Shown: one piece after another, positions 41,624-51,394 of the stretch | Position numbering within the stretch: the stretch's first letter is position 1 | How the letters are laid out: every line of letters begins with the position of its first letter | Source: Phallus indusiatus | Taxonomy: Eukaryota > Basidiomycota > Agaricomycetes > Phallales > Phallaceae | Direction: 5' to 3' | Assembly: GCA_027605045.1 (NCBI GenBank) | Contig: JAQFWX010000031.1 | Location: 310,001 to 374,000, forward strand | DNA: 64,000 bases | The notes under the pieces: model-generated | The model's input: the letters and a program-made list of their open reading frames with translations, nothing else | The model's database searches: none | Told to the model about the DNA's origin: nothing | Translations under genes and position numbers: made by a program

Positions 41624-42490
41624 TGTCAAGTACCGATATCCGGGAACGGTAATAGATACTGTAATGTATTTTAGTCGCTGAATATAATACCAATAACTGT
41701 CACCGTTGGTCGACGGCAGTCAGGACTTGGCCTCAATCTATAAGAGATTGTGCCACGACAGTCTTCTTCAGGATTTGTCCTGACGTTCGTCACGAGCGTC
41801 GAGTTCGTCAAGGACGTTACGGATATGTGCGTTCCGAGCTTCGAGAACCGCGAGCTGTATCTCGTACTGAATGATATCAAGCTCAACGATAATGAAGAAA
41901 GCTCTGAGATGTAACTCTCGGCAACGACGGATGGCTTCCGTCGCTGCAAGTCTCGAGGAACGATCTCGACGTTCAATGATGAAGAGAGTAAGAGAAAAGA
42001 GAGTTTTATAGAGATATCGAACTACGTTCGATATTAAGTCTGAAGAACTATCTACGTGTATGCTAGGGTTTATATACACGTCAGATAAATAATTCTAGCT
42101 CAGTTCGAAATAGATTCCGAACTTGAGAAATACAAACAAGTCGTGAGATTCGTAAGTAACATCAATATATGCAGGGTATGATGTCTCATGTGATGAACAT
42201 GAGGTATGCAGGGATGAGAGCTGTGCATACATGGACCTACGTTCGTCATCTATGATCTCATAACCGGAACGTGCGTGGAATATTCTAGAAAGGCCTTTCC
42301 GCGGGTGTTCCAGGAGTTAAGAGAGACGGGTACGTCTCTATTCGAGTTGCGAGGTTGATGGGGATGACTGAACGCGAAGGTCATATCGTGAGTGACGTAA
42401 GCGAGATAAGATAACGGAGATGAACGGTAAATGATCGGATATGGATTACGTAACGTTACCGGAAGTGGTGTCATGAATCGGATCATGACA
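41624..42490 (-). repeat. H 5' LTR (copy D)
   Basis: 867 bp. On the minus strand it is preceded by G1 codons ending KKDG and by the target site GATGG, and followed by the H primer-binding site. A perfect 9-bp inverted repeat (ATATCGAAC/GTTCGATAT, 42014-42034) overlaps the self-primer. Confidence 0.93.
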
Positions 42491-44125
42491 CCATCCTTCT
42501 TCTTGATGAAGAAAACTGGGGAAGCCATGGGCGATTTCGAGGGACGGATTCGACCAGAACGAAGATTCTCTTCTAAGAACGTATCGAGCTCCTTCTGTTC
42601 ATTAGGCGAGAGGGGGTACACCTTGCAAAACTTGGGATCTGAATCGGGCAGAAGCTCTATCGCATGATCCCACTTCTTTGGAGGAGGCAAGGAATCGAAA
42701 GATTCTTTCGCGAAAACGTCTTCGAAATCATGGAACATTTCGGGGACGATTTCTCGAAACCCAGATTGTTATGTAACCACTTCATCTCCCTCACCAAAAA
42801 CATCAAGATATAAGGCTACGGCAACAAAACCCCATAAAAACAAACAAAACCAAATAATCCAAGGACTTCCACATTTCTCGTCTTCCACTTCTATTTTCTT
42901 TTCCAATCCTTTTGCCACTTCGATCATACATGACATCATTCGGCAAAACACTTCAGCCAAGGGTAATTAGTAGGAAAAAAGTTACGTTTATTTATCCTTA
43001 TCTATTTTTCCATCTCAAATATTGTGTCATCTCTTGTGTCATTTACTATGTAATTATTAGGTAGCGAGTAGAATAGTTTAGCCCTAAATGTGTATAAATA
43101 GGGCTCAGAAAATCATGTATCTACATCTTTTTTGTTGTACCACACATCCAGTGTTAGCTAATAAAGCTTAGTAACAACAAAAGGGTCACTTTGACAAAGC
43201 GCGCTTATCAAACCTCTTATCTAACTCTATCTGAGACTTGTGCTACAAGTCTCCTCTTAATCTCTATTGTTCAACTAACATTTTGTATAGATCGGGAAAC
43301 TCTCGCATAAGTACAGTTATTCCTGGCCTTACCTTTTAGTTGGATACGAATCTAAACGAAACGCTTAACAAGTAATTGTGTGTAACTCTATTTGATTGGC
43401 ACATCAAGGAGTTCCATAACACAGATCTGGGTGTATCCCTTGTGTTATTCGCATGCGCCTGAGCCAATCGTTGCGAGATGGTCTCAGTTGCTCTGATGCG
43501 GCAATCGTCCAGGGGTTCCGAATTAAGAGAAATTGCGAACAGTCGATCTCCCTCTTCTGGGTGAAACTCATCCTCTACGTTTACGAGATCTGGCATATCT
43601 GGATCTATGGATTCGGTCTCGTCAAGGGTGACAGGAGGGATCGCTCGAACTGAACGCAGGAAACGCTTTGGGCCTTTCTTTTCAACAGGAGGCGGTCTGC
43701 AAGATCGGCATTCAGGATTGCATCGGGTCAGCTCTACCTCGCCCGTCGAGTAGTCGATCACTGGGTTGTGAGCCTTGAACCAGGGTAATCCAAGCAACAC
43801 CGGGTATTTACCGAGGGCAGTGACGGCAAACATGACACGTTCGGAGTGTGTCTGATATCGCATCACGAGGTCTACTACGTGCGTGATACTCCCTGCCTGA
43901 TTGGGAGTACCATCAACATTGAAAACGGGAATCGGTTTCGGCAAACGAATCTTCGGGAGCTGATTTTTCTCGACAAAGTCTTGATCGAGGAACATTCCAC
44001 TAGCACCAGTATCAAGCATTGCCTTCGAATGAATAAGATCGCCCGTATTGGTACTCTGGAGTTCCACATTGATTTCGAGTTTCTGAGTGCCGGCAGTGGC
44101 ATTGAGACGGTATTCGCGTGGAATT
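42491..44125 (-). pseudogene. G1 protease and N-terminal RT, interrupted by a solo LTR
   Basis: The protease segment (44125-43422) has KAMLDTGASGMFLDQDFV, the aspartic protease active site, and LLGLPWFKAHNPVIDY. After the 655-bp LTR the frame resumes as GFREIVPEMFHDFEDVF, typical of the region just before RT in chromoviruses. It then runs to PVFFIKKKDG where H enters. Removal of the insertions leaves an open frame. Confidence 0.87.
42767..43421 (+). repeat. solo LTR of an unassigned family in G1
   Basis: 655 bp with ends TGTTATG...CATAACA and target duplication CAGAT (42762-42766 and 43422-43426). On the plus strand it has a TATAAATAG box near 43092 and an AATAAAG string downstream, which sets its orientation. 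It has no similarity to the other LTRs here. It could be Copia-type, but nothing internal is left to prove it. Confidence 0.8.
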
Positions 44126-44524
44126 TGTTAGGGCTACTCAGCTCACACTAGAGGGAGGGGATCCTAAGATAAATATATTGGGGAGAACTAACTACTCACC
44201 TAGAGGGAGGGGATCCTAAGAGAACAAGCTTAGGGACCCTCACTCTAGGGACAGCGACTATATACATGAAAAACGATAGCGCGGTGTGCGGCCCTGACAC
44301 AGCTAAGTGCCAGACGCCCAAACCGAACATAAGCGACGTGACGCCGTAGGCGTCACGCCGGGTACGAGCGCGCGACGCGCGCAAGCAGAGAAAGTGGAAT
44401 AGAGACAGAGGGAGCAAACGGAGGGTGGAGATAATATATGGGAAATATAAATAAAGTAGAGGGGAATATATACCGATGATAATAAATGAGGAAAAATGAG
44501 GGGACGCGGTAGCGTACCCTGACA
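44126..44524 (-). repeat. solo LTR of the G2 family in G1
   Basis: 399 bp, flanked by GAATT (44121-44125 and 44525-44529), between gag and protease of G1. Confidence 0.92.
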
Positions 44525-44695
44525 GAATTCGCCTGCGTTTCCCAACTGAAAGGCGACGCGGGGCGGGAGCCAGGGAGTTCGAGAGGGGGGAGGATGCATC
44601 AGAATCAATAGAATTCGAATCAGATATTTCATTGCACTTGTCGTCTATGTACAATACATCGAATCTATTTGATGTCGGCAGTGAGGGTGCATCCC

Positions 44696-45934
44696 TTACT
44701 CGCTGCCGTTCTGAAAATCCTCTCTAGTTGAAGTGATTGCAATCTCGTTCTCTTCCCCAGCGATTTCAGCACGATCTTGTGTTTCCAACACGTCCTGCTG
44801 GGCGAAACGCTGTTCGAGGATTTCGTCGATCTCATCGGTCTGCATAAATCGAACGTCGAACGCGCGTGGGCAGTCCTTAACAAGATGACCTAACTGTCCA
44901 CATCGGAAGCATTGGGCTGTCTCAGTCTGTATGCGGCGGCGAGCAGCATCAACCTCCATGGCATCATTTCGGGTTGGAGGTACAGCATTAGCAGCAGTAG
45001 AAATCGGAGGTCGTACCAGGGGTGACACGGTGGTAGGAATCGATGCTCGAGGTGGAGGGAAAGGGGGAGGGGAGTAAATAGGGGGCCCTGCCACACGTTG
45101 GTAGATCGGGAATGGGCTGGGTCGAATTCGAGAGATCGGAATCGACGCAAGAGGGGTTGAAGTCGAATTACCGGCAACAACTCGACGTTGGGTGGCGTTG
45201 AAAGCGTCATTGGTACGACGAGCTTGATCGAAGAGTCTAGCAGCCTGAACCCAACCTTTGTAATCGCTATAATCGGGTCGGTTCTGCATCGTTCCCACTT
45301 TACTAGAGATCTCCCAGTCTAAACCCTGTCGGTAATACGTTGTCAGCGCAAGGCCATCATGAATCGTAAATCCCGCGCGATCTACGATTATGCGAAACGC
45401 ATCGGTGTAATCGTCCACATTTCGACCTCCTTGAGCATAACGTCCCGAAAGAAGGAGATTCAGTGCATCTTTGGCTTTGGTTACTGGGAAGAATTCAGAG
45501 CGAAACTTTTGTCGGAAATCTTCCCAGGTCTCATAAGGAGCTAATCCCCGGTTGTACTGGGCCTGAACAAGTTCGGCAAAGGCACCAGCACGCCCGCTAT
45601 TCATGTAGGATAGTACCCAGATGACTTTGGTACTAAGGTTCGGGAAATTGCCACCGCATACACTCATGTAGAGTTCGACAGAGTTCCAGAACGTACAGCC
45701 GTTTTTGCGATCTCCATCATAGGCAAGAGGTACAGCGGGGCGAGTGTTTCGAGACGATCTCGTCTCGTTTTGAGGGTTTGGAGACGAAGCTCCAGGATTA
45801 GGGGTGTTCGGATTAGCGGGATCGGCAGTAGAAGCCTGGGGGGGAAGAAGTCGGTTGAGATGGGTTACAAGCTCTTCCATTCTTTGTTCAATCGCAGTGA
45901 GACGAATGATGGGGTCGGTCTCAGCTTGCTCCAT
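44696..45934 (-). CDS. gag: G1 gag
   Basis: 412 residues starting MEQAETDPIIRLTAIEQRM. A capsid-like domain (about 85-230: NGCTFWNSVELYMSVCG ... ) is followed by a proline-rich linker and a CCHC knuckle CFRCGQLGHLVKDC. The pol frame is -1 relative to gag across the stop, as in H and K. The open frame is intact although the rest of the element is dismembered. Confidence 0.92.
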   Translation of the reverse strand: MEQAETDPIIRLTAIEQRMEELVTHLNRLLPPQASTADPANPNTPNPGASSPNPQNETRSSRNTRPAVPLAYDGDRKNGCTFWNSVELYMSVCGGNFPNLSTKVIWVLSYMNSGRAGAFAELVQAQYNRGLAPYETWEDFRQKFRSEFFPVTKAKDALNLLLSGRYAQGGRNVDDYTDAFRIIVDRAGFTIHDGLALTTYYRQGLDWEISSKVGTMQNRPDYSDYKGWVQAARLFDQARRTNDAFNATQRRVVAGNSTSTPLASIPISRIRPSPFPIYQRVAGPPIYSPPPFPPPRASIPTTVSPLVRPPISTAANAVPPTRNDAMEVDAARRRIQTETAQCFRCGQLGHLVKDCPRAFDVRFMQTDEIDEILEQRFAQQDVLETQDRAEIAGEENEIAITSTREDFQNGSE

Positions 45935-46067
45935 GACGAAAGGAATCGAAGAACGAAGGGTGGAGGGGTCGTTTGATGGGCGAAAAATGTCGGGAATGTC
46001 TGAGACAATGCTGACGAAGAGTTTCCGAAAGAAAACGACGATAGAAACGACCGATCCGAAGGTAGAA

Positions 46068-46078
46068 GCTTGTTCTAC
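46068..46078 (-). promoter_or_regulatory. G1 primer-binding site, self-priming type
   Basis: On the minus strand the LTR is followed by GT and then AGAACAAGCTT, the exact reverse complement of AAGCTTGTTCT at 46187-46177 in the LTR. Confidence 0.75.
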
Positions 46079-46080
46079 TG

Positions 46081-46430
46081 TTAGGGCAACTCAGGGCACA
46101 CACCTAGAGGAGGGAAAACCTAAGATCTATTGGGGGACAACGACTAACTACTCACCTAGAGGAGGGAAAACCTAAGAGAACAAGCTTAGGTATCCCCCTC
46201 TAGGGAAATCGCATATAAGTACAGGATATGAGGCGCCCGACTGATCCCCATGGGATCCGAGGAGATACAGACAGAAATCGAAATAAATCGAAAAGATCGA
46301 GAGATCGAGAAAACGATGAAAATAGTGGAAACGACAAAATACGGGAAATGATGGAAATCGAAGTGCGAAATGAAATCGAAAGAAATCGAAGAAATCGAAT
46401 AATAGGGCAAGGCGCTAGCATACCGTAACA
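46081..46430 (-). repeat. G1 5' LTR
   Basis: 350 bp, ends TGTTACGGTATGC and GCCCTAACA on the minus strand. It contains two copies of CCTAGAGGAGGGAAAACCTAAG and a TTATATG box ~32 nt before the 11-mer AAGCTTGTTCT. Confidence 0.9.
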
Positions 46431-46741
46431 GCCGCACGCCACGTCGTCGTTTTATGTATATAGTAGCTGTACCTAGAGTGAGGGTCCCTAAGCTTGTTCT
46501 CTTAGGATCCCCTCCCTCTAGGTGAGTAGTATAGTTGTCTTCCAATATATTACTTAGGATCCCCTCCCTCTAGTCTGAGCTGAGTAGCCCTAACAGCGCG
46601 CGAGTAGAGAAAGTGAAATAGAGACAGAACAAGGAAACGGAAAGTGAAAGTAAAATATGGAAATAATAAATAAAATAGAAACGAAATGATGCTGATGATA
46701 ATAAATAGGAAAATGAGAGATGGCGGTAGCGTACCCTGACA
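46431..46741. repeat. rearranged G2-family LTR with its two parts in opposite orientation
   Basis: 46431-46595 is the 3' part of the LTR on the plus strand, ending GCCCTAACA. 46596-46741 is the 5' part on the minus strand, ending at CCCTGACA. About 80 bp of the middle is missing. It lies between G1's 5' LTR and the broken G2 protease. Confidence 0.8.
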
Positions 46742-47225
46742 GGTAACAGCGAACAAGGTGCGTTCAGAGTGATCCCGAAAGCGAACAACCAGGTCGACGA
46801 CGTGGGTGATAGAGCCAGCGTGGTTGGGTGTACCGTCGACATTAAATACGGGAATTGGTTTAGCAAGACGCACGGAGGGAAGCCGATGTTTGTCGACAAA
46901 GTCGCGGTCGAGGAACATACCGCTAGCTCCAGTGTCCAACATGGCCTTGCTGTGCAGCAGGGCTCCAGTGTCAACACTTTGCAGCTCTCCAGCTTCTGTG
47001 TACCGGTGGTAGCTGCGAGTCGGTATTCCTTTGGCAATGCACGACGTTGAGAAGGCGACAGCATACATGGAGTTGAAACAGAGCGTGTAGCAGGTGGAGG
47101 CGATTCTTTGGGTTTGTCAGGGGATGCAGCAGGGGTAGTTAGATTCGAGTCAGAAGTGTCATTTTGTTCGCGATCTATGTACAAAATGTCGAATCTATTA
47201 GATGTCGGCAACGAGGGTGCATCTA
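46742..47225 (-). pseudogene. G2 protease, truncated and frameshifted
   Basis: It continues from G2 gag with DAPSLPTSNRFDILYIDR and ends at HSERTLFAVT, where the rearranged LTR begins. The protease site KAMLDTGASGMFLDRDF is kept. A one-base frameshift lies near 47000, just before LQSVDTGALLHSK. RT, RNase H and integrase of G2 are not found in the window. Confidence 0.85.
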
Positions 47226-48536
47226 TCACTCGTCGCCGTTTTGAAAATCCTCTACCTCTGCTGCAGCTACAGTCTCACCCTCCATCAGAGCAGAGTTGCC
47301 ATGCGTCTGGGCTTCTAGTGCGTCTTTCTGGGCCAACAGGTGTGTGATACTGTCGTCCAATTCGTCGTGCTGGAGATACCGAATGTCATACGCGCGAGGG
47401 CACTCACGAGCCCAATGTCCTGCTGCTCCACAACGACGACACCGGGTGGATTCTGGGCCTGCGCGTCGACGAGCAGCGTCAACGTCCATCGGGTCATGCC
47501 TAACCTGTGGTGTGGTAACAGAAGCCGCAGGTCTAGGGGGCAATGTGGGCACGAGTTGAGGTGCTGGCCTGGGAGGTGGGTAAGAAGGAGCTTAATAGGA
47601 GGGGGCAGGGGGCCTCCTCTGGATCTGGAGGGTCTGATACGGTGGAAAGGGGTTGGGACGAGGTCGATTAATGGGGACAGTCACGGGAACTGTCTGTGTC
47701 GTTCCAGGGCCTACGAGTCGACGGCGAGCAGCGGTGAAGGCCTCGTTGGTACGCCTGTCCATGTCAAACATGCGTGCTTGCCTGATTCAGCCTTCGTAGT
47801 CGTGAAGTGCAGGTCGGTCCTTCATCGTCGCCACCAGGGAGGCAATTGCCGGGTCTAAACCATTACGAAAGTACGTGTTAATGGCGAGCCCTTCCGTGAA
47901 GCCAGCATGCTCAATGAGTACGTGGAAGGCGTCCACATACTCTTCTACAGTCCTGTTGCCTTGGATGTAGCGATTGGAGTAGAGGGTGTTGATGGCATCC
48001 TCTTGCTCGGATTGTGGAAAGAAATCTGCCTTGAATCGTTCCCGAAAGGCATTCCAGTCAGCGAAGGGCTTCTCTCCTCTTTGGTACCTTTTCAGCATAG
48101 ATTCGCTGAAGGTAAGGGCGCGGCCTTCATTCATGTATGACATCGCCCAGCCGATCTTGAGTTCATCAGTCTTGAAATCACGACTGCATATACTCATGTA
48201 AAACTCGACCGTGTTCCAAAAGGCGCGACCCTTGGAGCGATCTCCGTCAAACGAAGGAGGTACAGCAGGTCGGGTATTTCGGGAAGAGCGTGAACTGGCT
48301 TGATGCTCAGGAGCCGGTGGTTGTCCAGGCGAGGACGCGTCGTCAGTAGGGGGGTTTTGGGTTGGAGCAGCTCTAGCCGCATCTCGGATGCTCCGTAGCA
48401 CCTCAATCATCTGTGAGGCCTGGGATTCCTGTCTTGCCATGCGGGCATCCATTTCCACGAATTGCCGCATGATAATAGTCGCCACATCGTTGAGGGTGAC
48501 GAGTGGGGGTGCAGAGGGTGGGGGCGAAGGATCCAT
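47226..48536 (-). pseudogene. G2 gag with two in-frame stops
   Basis: Starts MDPSPPPSAPPLVTLND. Its capsid-like region matches G1 gag, and the C-terminal knuckle CRRCGAAGHWAREC is kept. Stops at 47787-47789 (TGA where G1 has Trp) and 47592-47594 (TAA) interrupt it. Confidence 0.88.
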
Positions 48537-48687
48537 GAGAGAGAGAGAAAGGAAAAAGGGTTTTAAGATGGAGCAGAGGGGTTGGTTATAGACGGGACTC
48601 GAAGGGAAAATACAACACTGCGATAGTCGGTGTCGAGTGCGATTTTTCGATAACGAGTGTCGATAGAAACGGCCAGTCTGCGAGTAG

Positions 48688-48698
48688 AAGCTTGTTCT
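48688..48698 (-). promoter_or_regulatory. G2 primer-binding site, self-priming type
   Basis: Same AGAACAAGCTT as in G1, 2 nt from the LTR, complementary to AAGCTTGTTCT at 48806-48796 in the LTR. Within the LTR this 11-mer is embedded in the inverted repeat CCTAAG...CTTAGG (48790-48809). Confidence 0.75.
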
Positions 48699-48700
48699 AC

Positions 48701-49099
48701 TGTTAGGGCTACTCAGCTCACACTAGAGGGAGGGGATCCTAAGAGAAATATATTGGGGAGAACTAACTACTCACCTAGAGGGAGGGGATCCTAAGAGAAC
48801 AAGCTTAGGGACCCTCACTCTAGGGACTGCGACTATATACATGAAAAACGATAGCGCGGCGTGCGACCCTGACACAGCTAAGTGCCAGACGCCCGACCCG
48901 AACATAAGCGACGTGACACCGTAGGTGTCACGCCGGGTACGAGCGCGCAACGCACGCAAGTAGAGAAAGTGGAATAGAGACAGAGGGAGCAAACAGAGGG
49001 TGGAAATAATATATGGGAAATATAAATAAAATAGAGGGGAATATATACCGATGATAATAAATAAGGAAAAATGAGGGGACGCGGTAGCGTACCCTGACA
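48701..49099 (-). repeat. G2 5' LTR
   Basis: 399 bp. On the minus strand it is followed by the primer-binding site and G2 gag, so it is the parent LTR of the solo copies at 16771, 24224, 44126 and 63498. Its outer flank is the host gene at 49100. Confidence 0.92.
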
Positions 49100-49756
49100 C
49101 CTACATAAAGCAAATTGTTTTTCAAGGTCTGAAGGATATTCAGCATTGAGATCAACCATGCCATAGGTTACGCATTCTTGGATGGCTTCTAGCTCGGATT
49201 CTTCAAGTTCCGCAAGATATTCTGCTATTACCGCGTCTTCATACTCAGCATCGGTAAGAGAAAAGTCTTCTTCTGACATCATGTTGGGTAGGTTTCCTGT
49301 GTGAGAAATGTTAATAATACTACATGAAATTATTAAACCCGGTCTACCTGTAAATCCTTCCTCCAACATGTTCATGTCCTCATACATACTTGGATCAATT
49401 GAGCTGCCAAATTCCCTCTCAAAAGATACATTCATTGCGAGTCTGGATTTCCTTATTTCATTCAGCATAACATGTCTGTATAACTGATTAAGCAACAATA
49501 TGTGAGGATATACTCAGAAACGAAAGCAGCCAAGCATACCTCATCCTGAAAAAGCACATTCTGATCATCTTCAGCCTCTTCCTCCTCATCATCCATGACC
49601 ATCTCACAATCATTCTCTGCATCGAATCCATCGCTACTGAACGGATGGTGGTCCAAACTTCTCGCGTTCTTAGCGGCTTTGCCCCATTTTTTGCGACGAA
49701 CATGCTCAAGACAGTGCGCTTTGAACTGATCGCGAAGCAATTGTCCAGCGGGCGAA

Positions 49757-50059
49757 TGTAACAGTTTAAAATCAGACCACAGGGGGTCTGATTAAGGAAT
49801 TTTTCTTATTTTCCCACAAGTGCACAGAATTCCTGTCTATTGCTCAATAAGGCTAATAGGGAATTACATGCAGTAGTAGTGGTAAAATTAAGATTAACTA
49901 ATGTAACTACTAGTCACACCGCTGTAAGGGTGTGACGGGCGCTTAAGCGTCACGCTGTGACGCGCAAATACTACTGCTGCAGTGCCAAAGGCACTGCATG
50001 GGCACTAGGCCCTTAATGGGCCCCAGGGGGGCCCATTCCTATATCCCAAATCCGTTACA
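49757..50059. repeat. 303-bp LTR-like element with hairpins
   Basis: Ends TGTAACAG and CCGTTACA, with target duplication GCGAA (49752-49756 and 50060-50064). The inner half is full of short inverted repeats, such as CAGTGCCAAAGGCACTG and GGGCCCC...GGGGGGCCC. It has no coding capacity. It may be a solo LTR or a very small non-autonomous LTR element. Confidence 0.75.
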
Positions 50060-50074
50060 GCGAATCATCGAATC

Positions 50075-50940
50075 TGTCATGATCCGATTCATGACATCAC
50101 TTCCGGTAACGTTACATAATCCATATCCAATCATTTACCATTCATCTCCGTAATCTTATCTCGCTTACGTCACTCACGATAAGACCATCGCGTTCAGTCA
50201 TCCCAATCAACCTTACAACTCGAATAGAGACTCACCCGTCTCTCTTAACTCCTGGAACACCCGCGGAAAGGCCTTTCTAGAATATTCCACGTACGTTCCG
50301 GTTATGAGATCATAGATGACGAACGTAGGTCCATGTATGCACAGCTCTTATCCCTGCACACCTCATGTTCATCACATGAGACATCATACCCTGCATATAT
50401 TGATGTAACTTACAAATCTCACGACTTGTTTGTATTTCTCAAGTTCGGAATCTATTTCGAACTGAGCTAGAATTATTTATCTGACGTGTATATAAACCCT
50501 AGGATACACGTAGATAGTTCTTCAGACTTAATATCGAACGTAGTTCGATATCTCTATAACAACTCTCCTTCTCTATTCTATTCATCATTGAACGTCGAGA
50601 TCACTCTTCGAGACTTGCAGCGACGGAAGCCATCCGTCGTTGCCAAGAGTTACATCTTGAAGCCTTCTTCATTATCGTCGAGCTTGATATCATTCAATAC
50701 GAGATACAGCTCGTGGCTCTCGAAGCTCGGAACGCACATATCCGTAACGTCCTTGACGAACTCGACACTCGTGACAAACGTCAGGACAAATCCTGAAGAA
50801 GACTGTCGTGGCACAATCTCTTATAGATTGAGGCCAAGTCCTGACTGTCGTCGACCAACGGTGACAGTTATTAGTGTTCTATTCAGCGACTAAAGTACAT
50901 TATAGTATCTATTACCGTTCCCGGATATCGGTACTTGACA
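50075..50940 (+). repeat. solo H-family LTR (copy E)
   Basis: 866 bp, TGTCATGATCC to GGTACTTGACA, with a perfect GAATC duplication (50070-50074 and 50941-50945). It interrupts the first exon of the host gene. Confidence 0.92.
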
Positions 50941-51394
50941 GAATCTCCCACCACTGCGGCCACCATTGCTTGTTCTAGACGAAGTTTGTGATTTGTATTG
51001 TCTTTTTCGGTGAGAAGCTTGAGAGAGAATGGAGTTGCCCGGTCTGGACGTCCCGCCGCGGCTTAGTGGCGACGAATGTTCTGGCGAATATAAACTTTGG
51101 AAAAAGTTGGATTTGCGTCCCTTCAAGCTGAGCGGGGAAGAATCTGGTGTTACTATGGGGTACATTTTATGATGGGGTGGAAAAAATTTGCGCTTGAAGA
51201 TGCGGTTGGCAATGGAGAATATTTAAATTGCGCGGAGGTTGCGAACGCGTGACGCGAGCGGTCCAATGGGGCTTCGAAGATGAGCGCTTCTGATTGAGCC
51301 GGCCTTTCCCGTGGCAAAGTCACACATGTCACATGCACAATGGCATCCAATGGTGGCATGACTAGCCACAACCGCCAGACTAGTCAACGTAACG

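Larger units (their letters stand above)
19136..42490 (-). mobile_element. Ty3/Gypsy chromovirus H (about 9.4 kb once nested insertions are removed)
   Basis: On the minus strand it has: 5' LTR 42490-41624, primer-binding site, gag 41544-39580, pol in three pieces, an antisense gene at 20941-22353, a polypurine tract, and 3' LTR 20644-19136. It is inserted into G1 pol at GATGG. It is itself split by a Tc1/mariner transposon (26158-39027) in the protease region, by a solo LTR (24224-24621) between RNase H and integrase, and by a solo LTR in its own 3' LTR (19315-19951). Apart from these insertions the gag and pol frames look open. Its LTRs are nearly identical, so it is fairly young. Confidence 0.88.
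42491..46430 (-). mobile_element. G1 chromovirus, 5' half
   Basis: Contains the 5' LTR (46430-46081), primer-binding site, gag, protease and the beginning of RT, ending at the GATGG target of H. It is interrupted by a solo LTR at 44126-44524 and another at 42767-43421. Its 3' half, on the plus strand at 14427-17856, continues the reading frame. Reassembled size without insertions is about 6 kb. Its 5' flank (GCGGC) and 3' flank (GCAAT) differ, so a further rearrangement affects at least one end. Confidence 0.88.
49100..51165 (-). pseudogene. host gene broken by three LTR insertions; possibly RPA-interacting-protein-like
   Basis: On the minus strand the frame starts MYPIVTPDSSPLSLK (51165) and runs through basic Ser/Arg-rich sequence to RSGGRF. 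It is interrupted by the solo LTR 50075-50940, reads DDSP..., is interrupted again by the 303-bp LTR 49757-50059, then continues LLRDQFKAHCLEHVRRKKW to 49540. Further exons are 49483-49348 and 49296-49100, ending at DLEKQFALCR where G2 starts; the 3' part is missing. Excising the insertions leaves an open frame with good splice sites. LRDQFKAHCLEHVR recalls the N-terminal helix of RPA-interacting proteins (nuclear import of replication protein A), and the protein breaks just where their cysteine-rich end would begin. The resemblance is weak; it may be an unrelated conserved gene. Confidence 0.6.
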
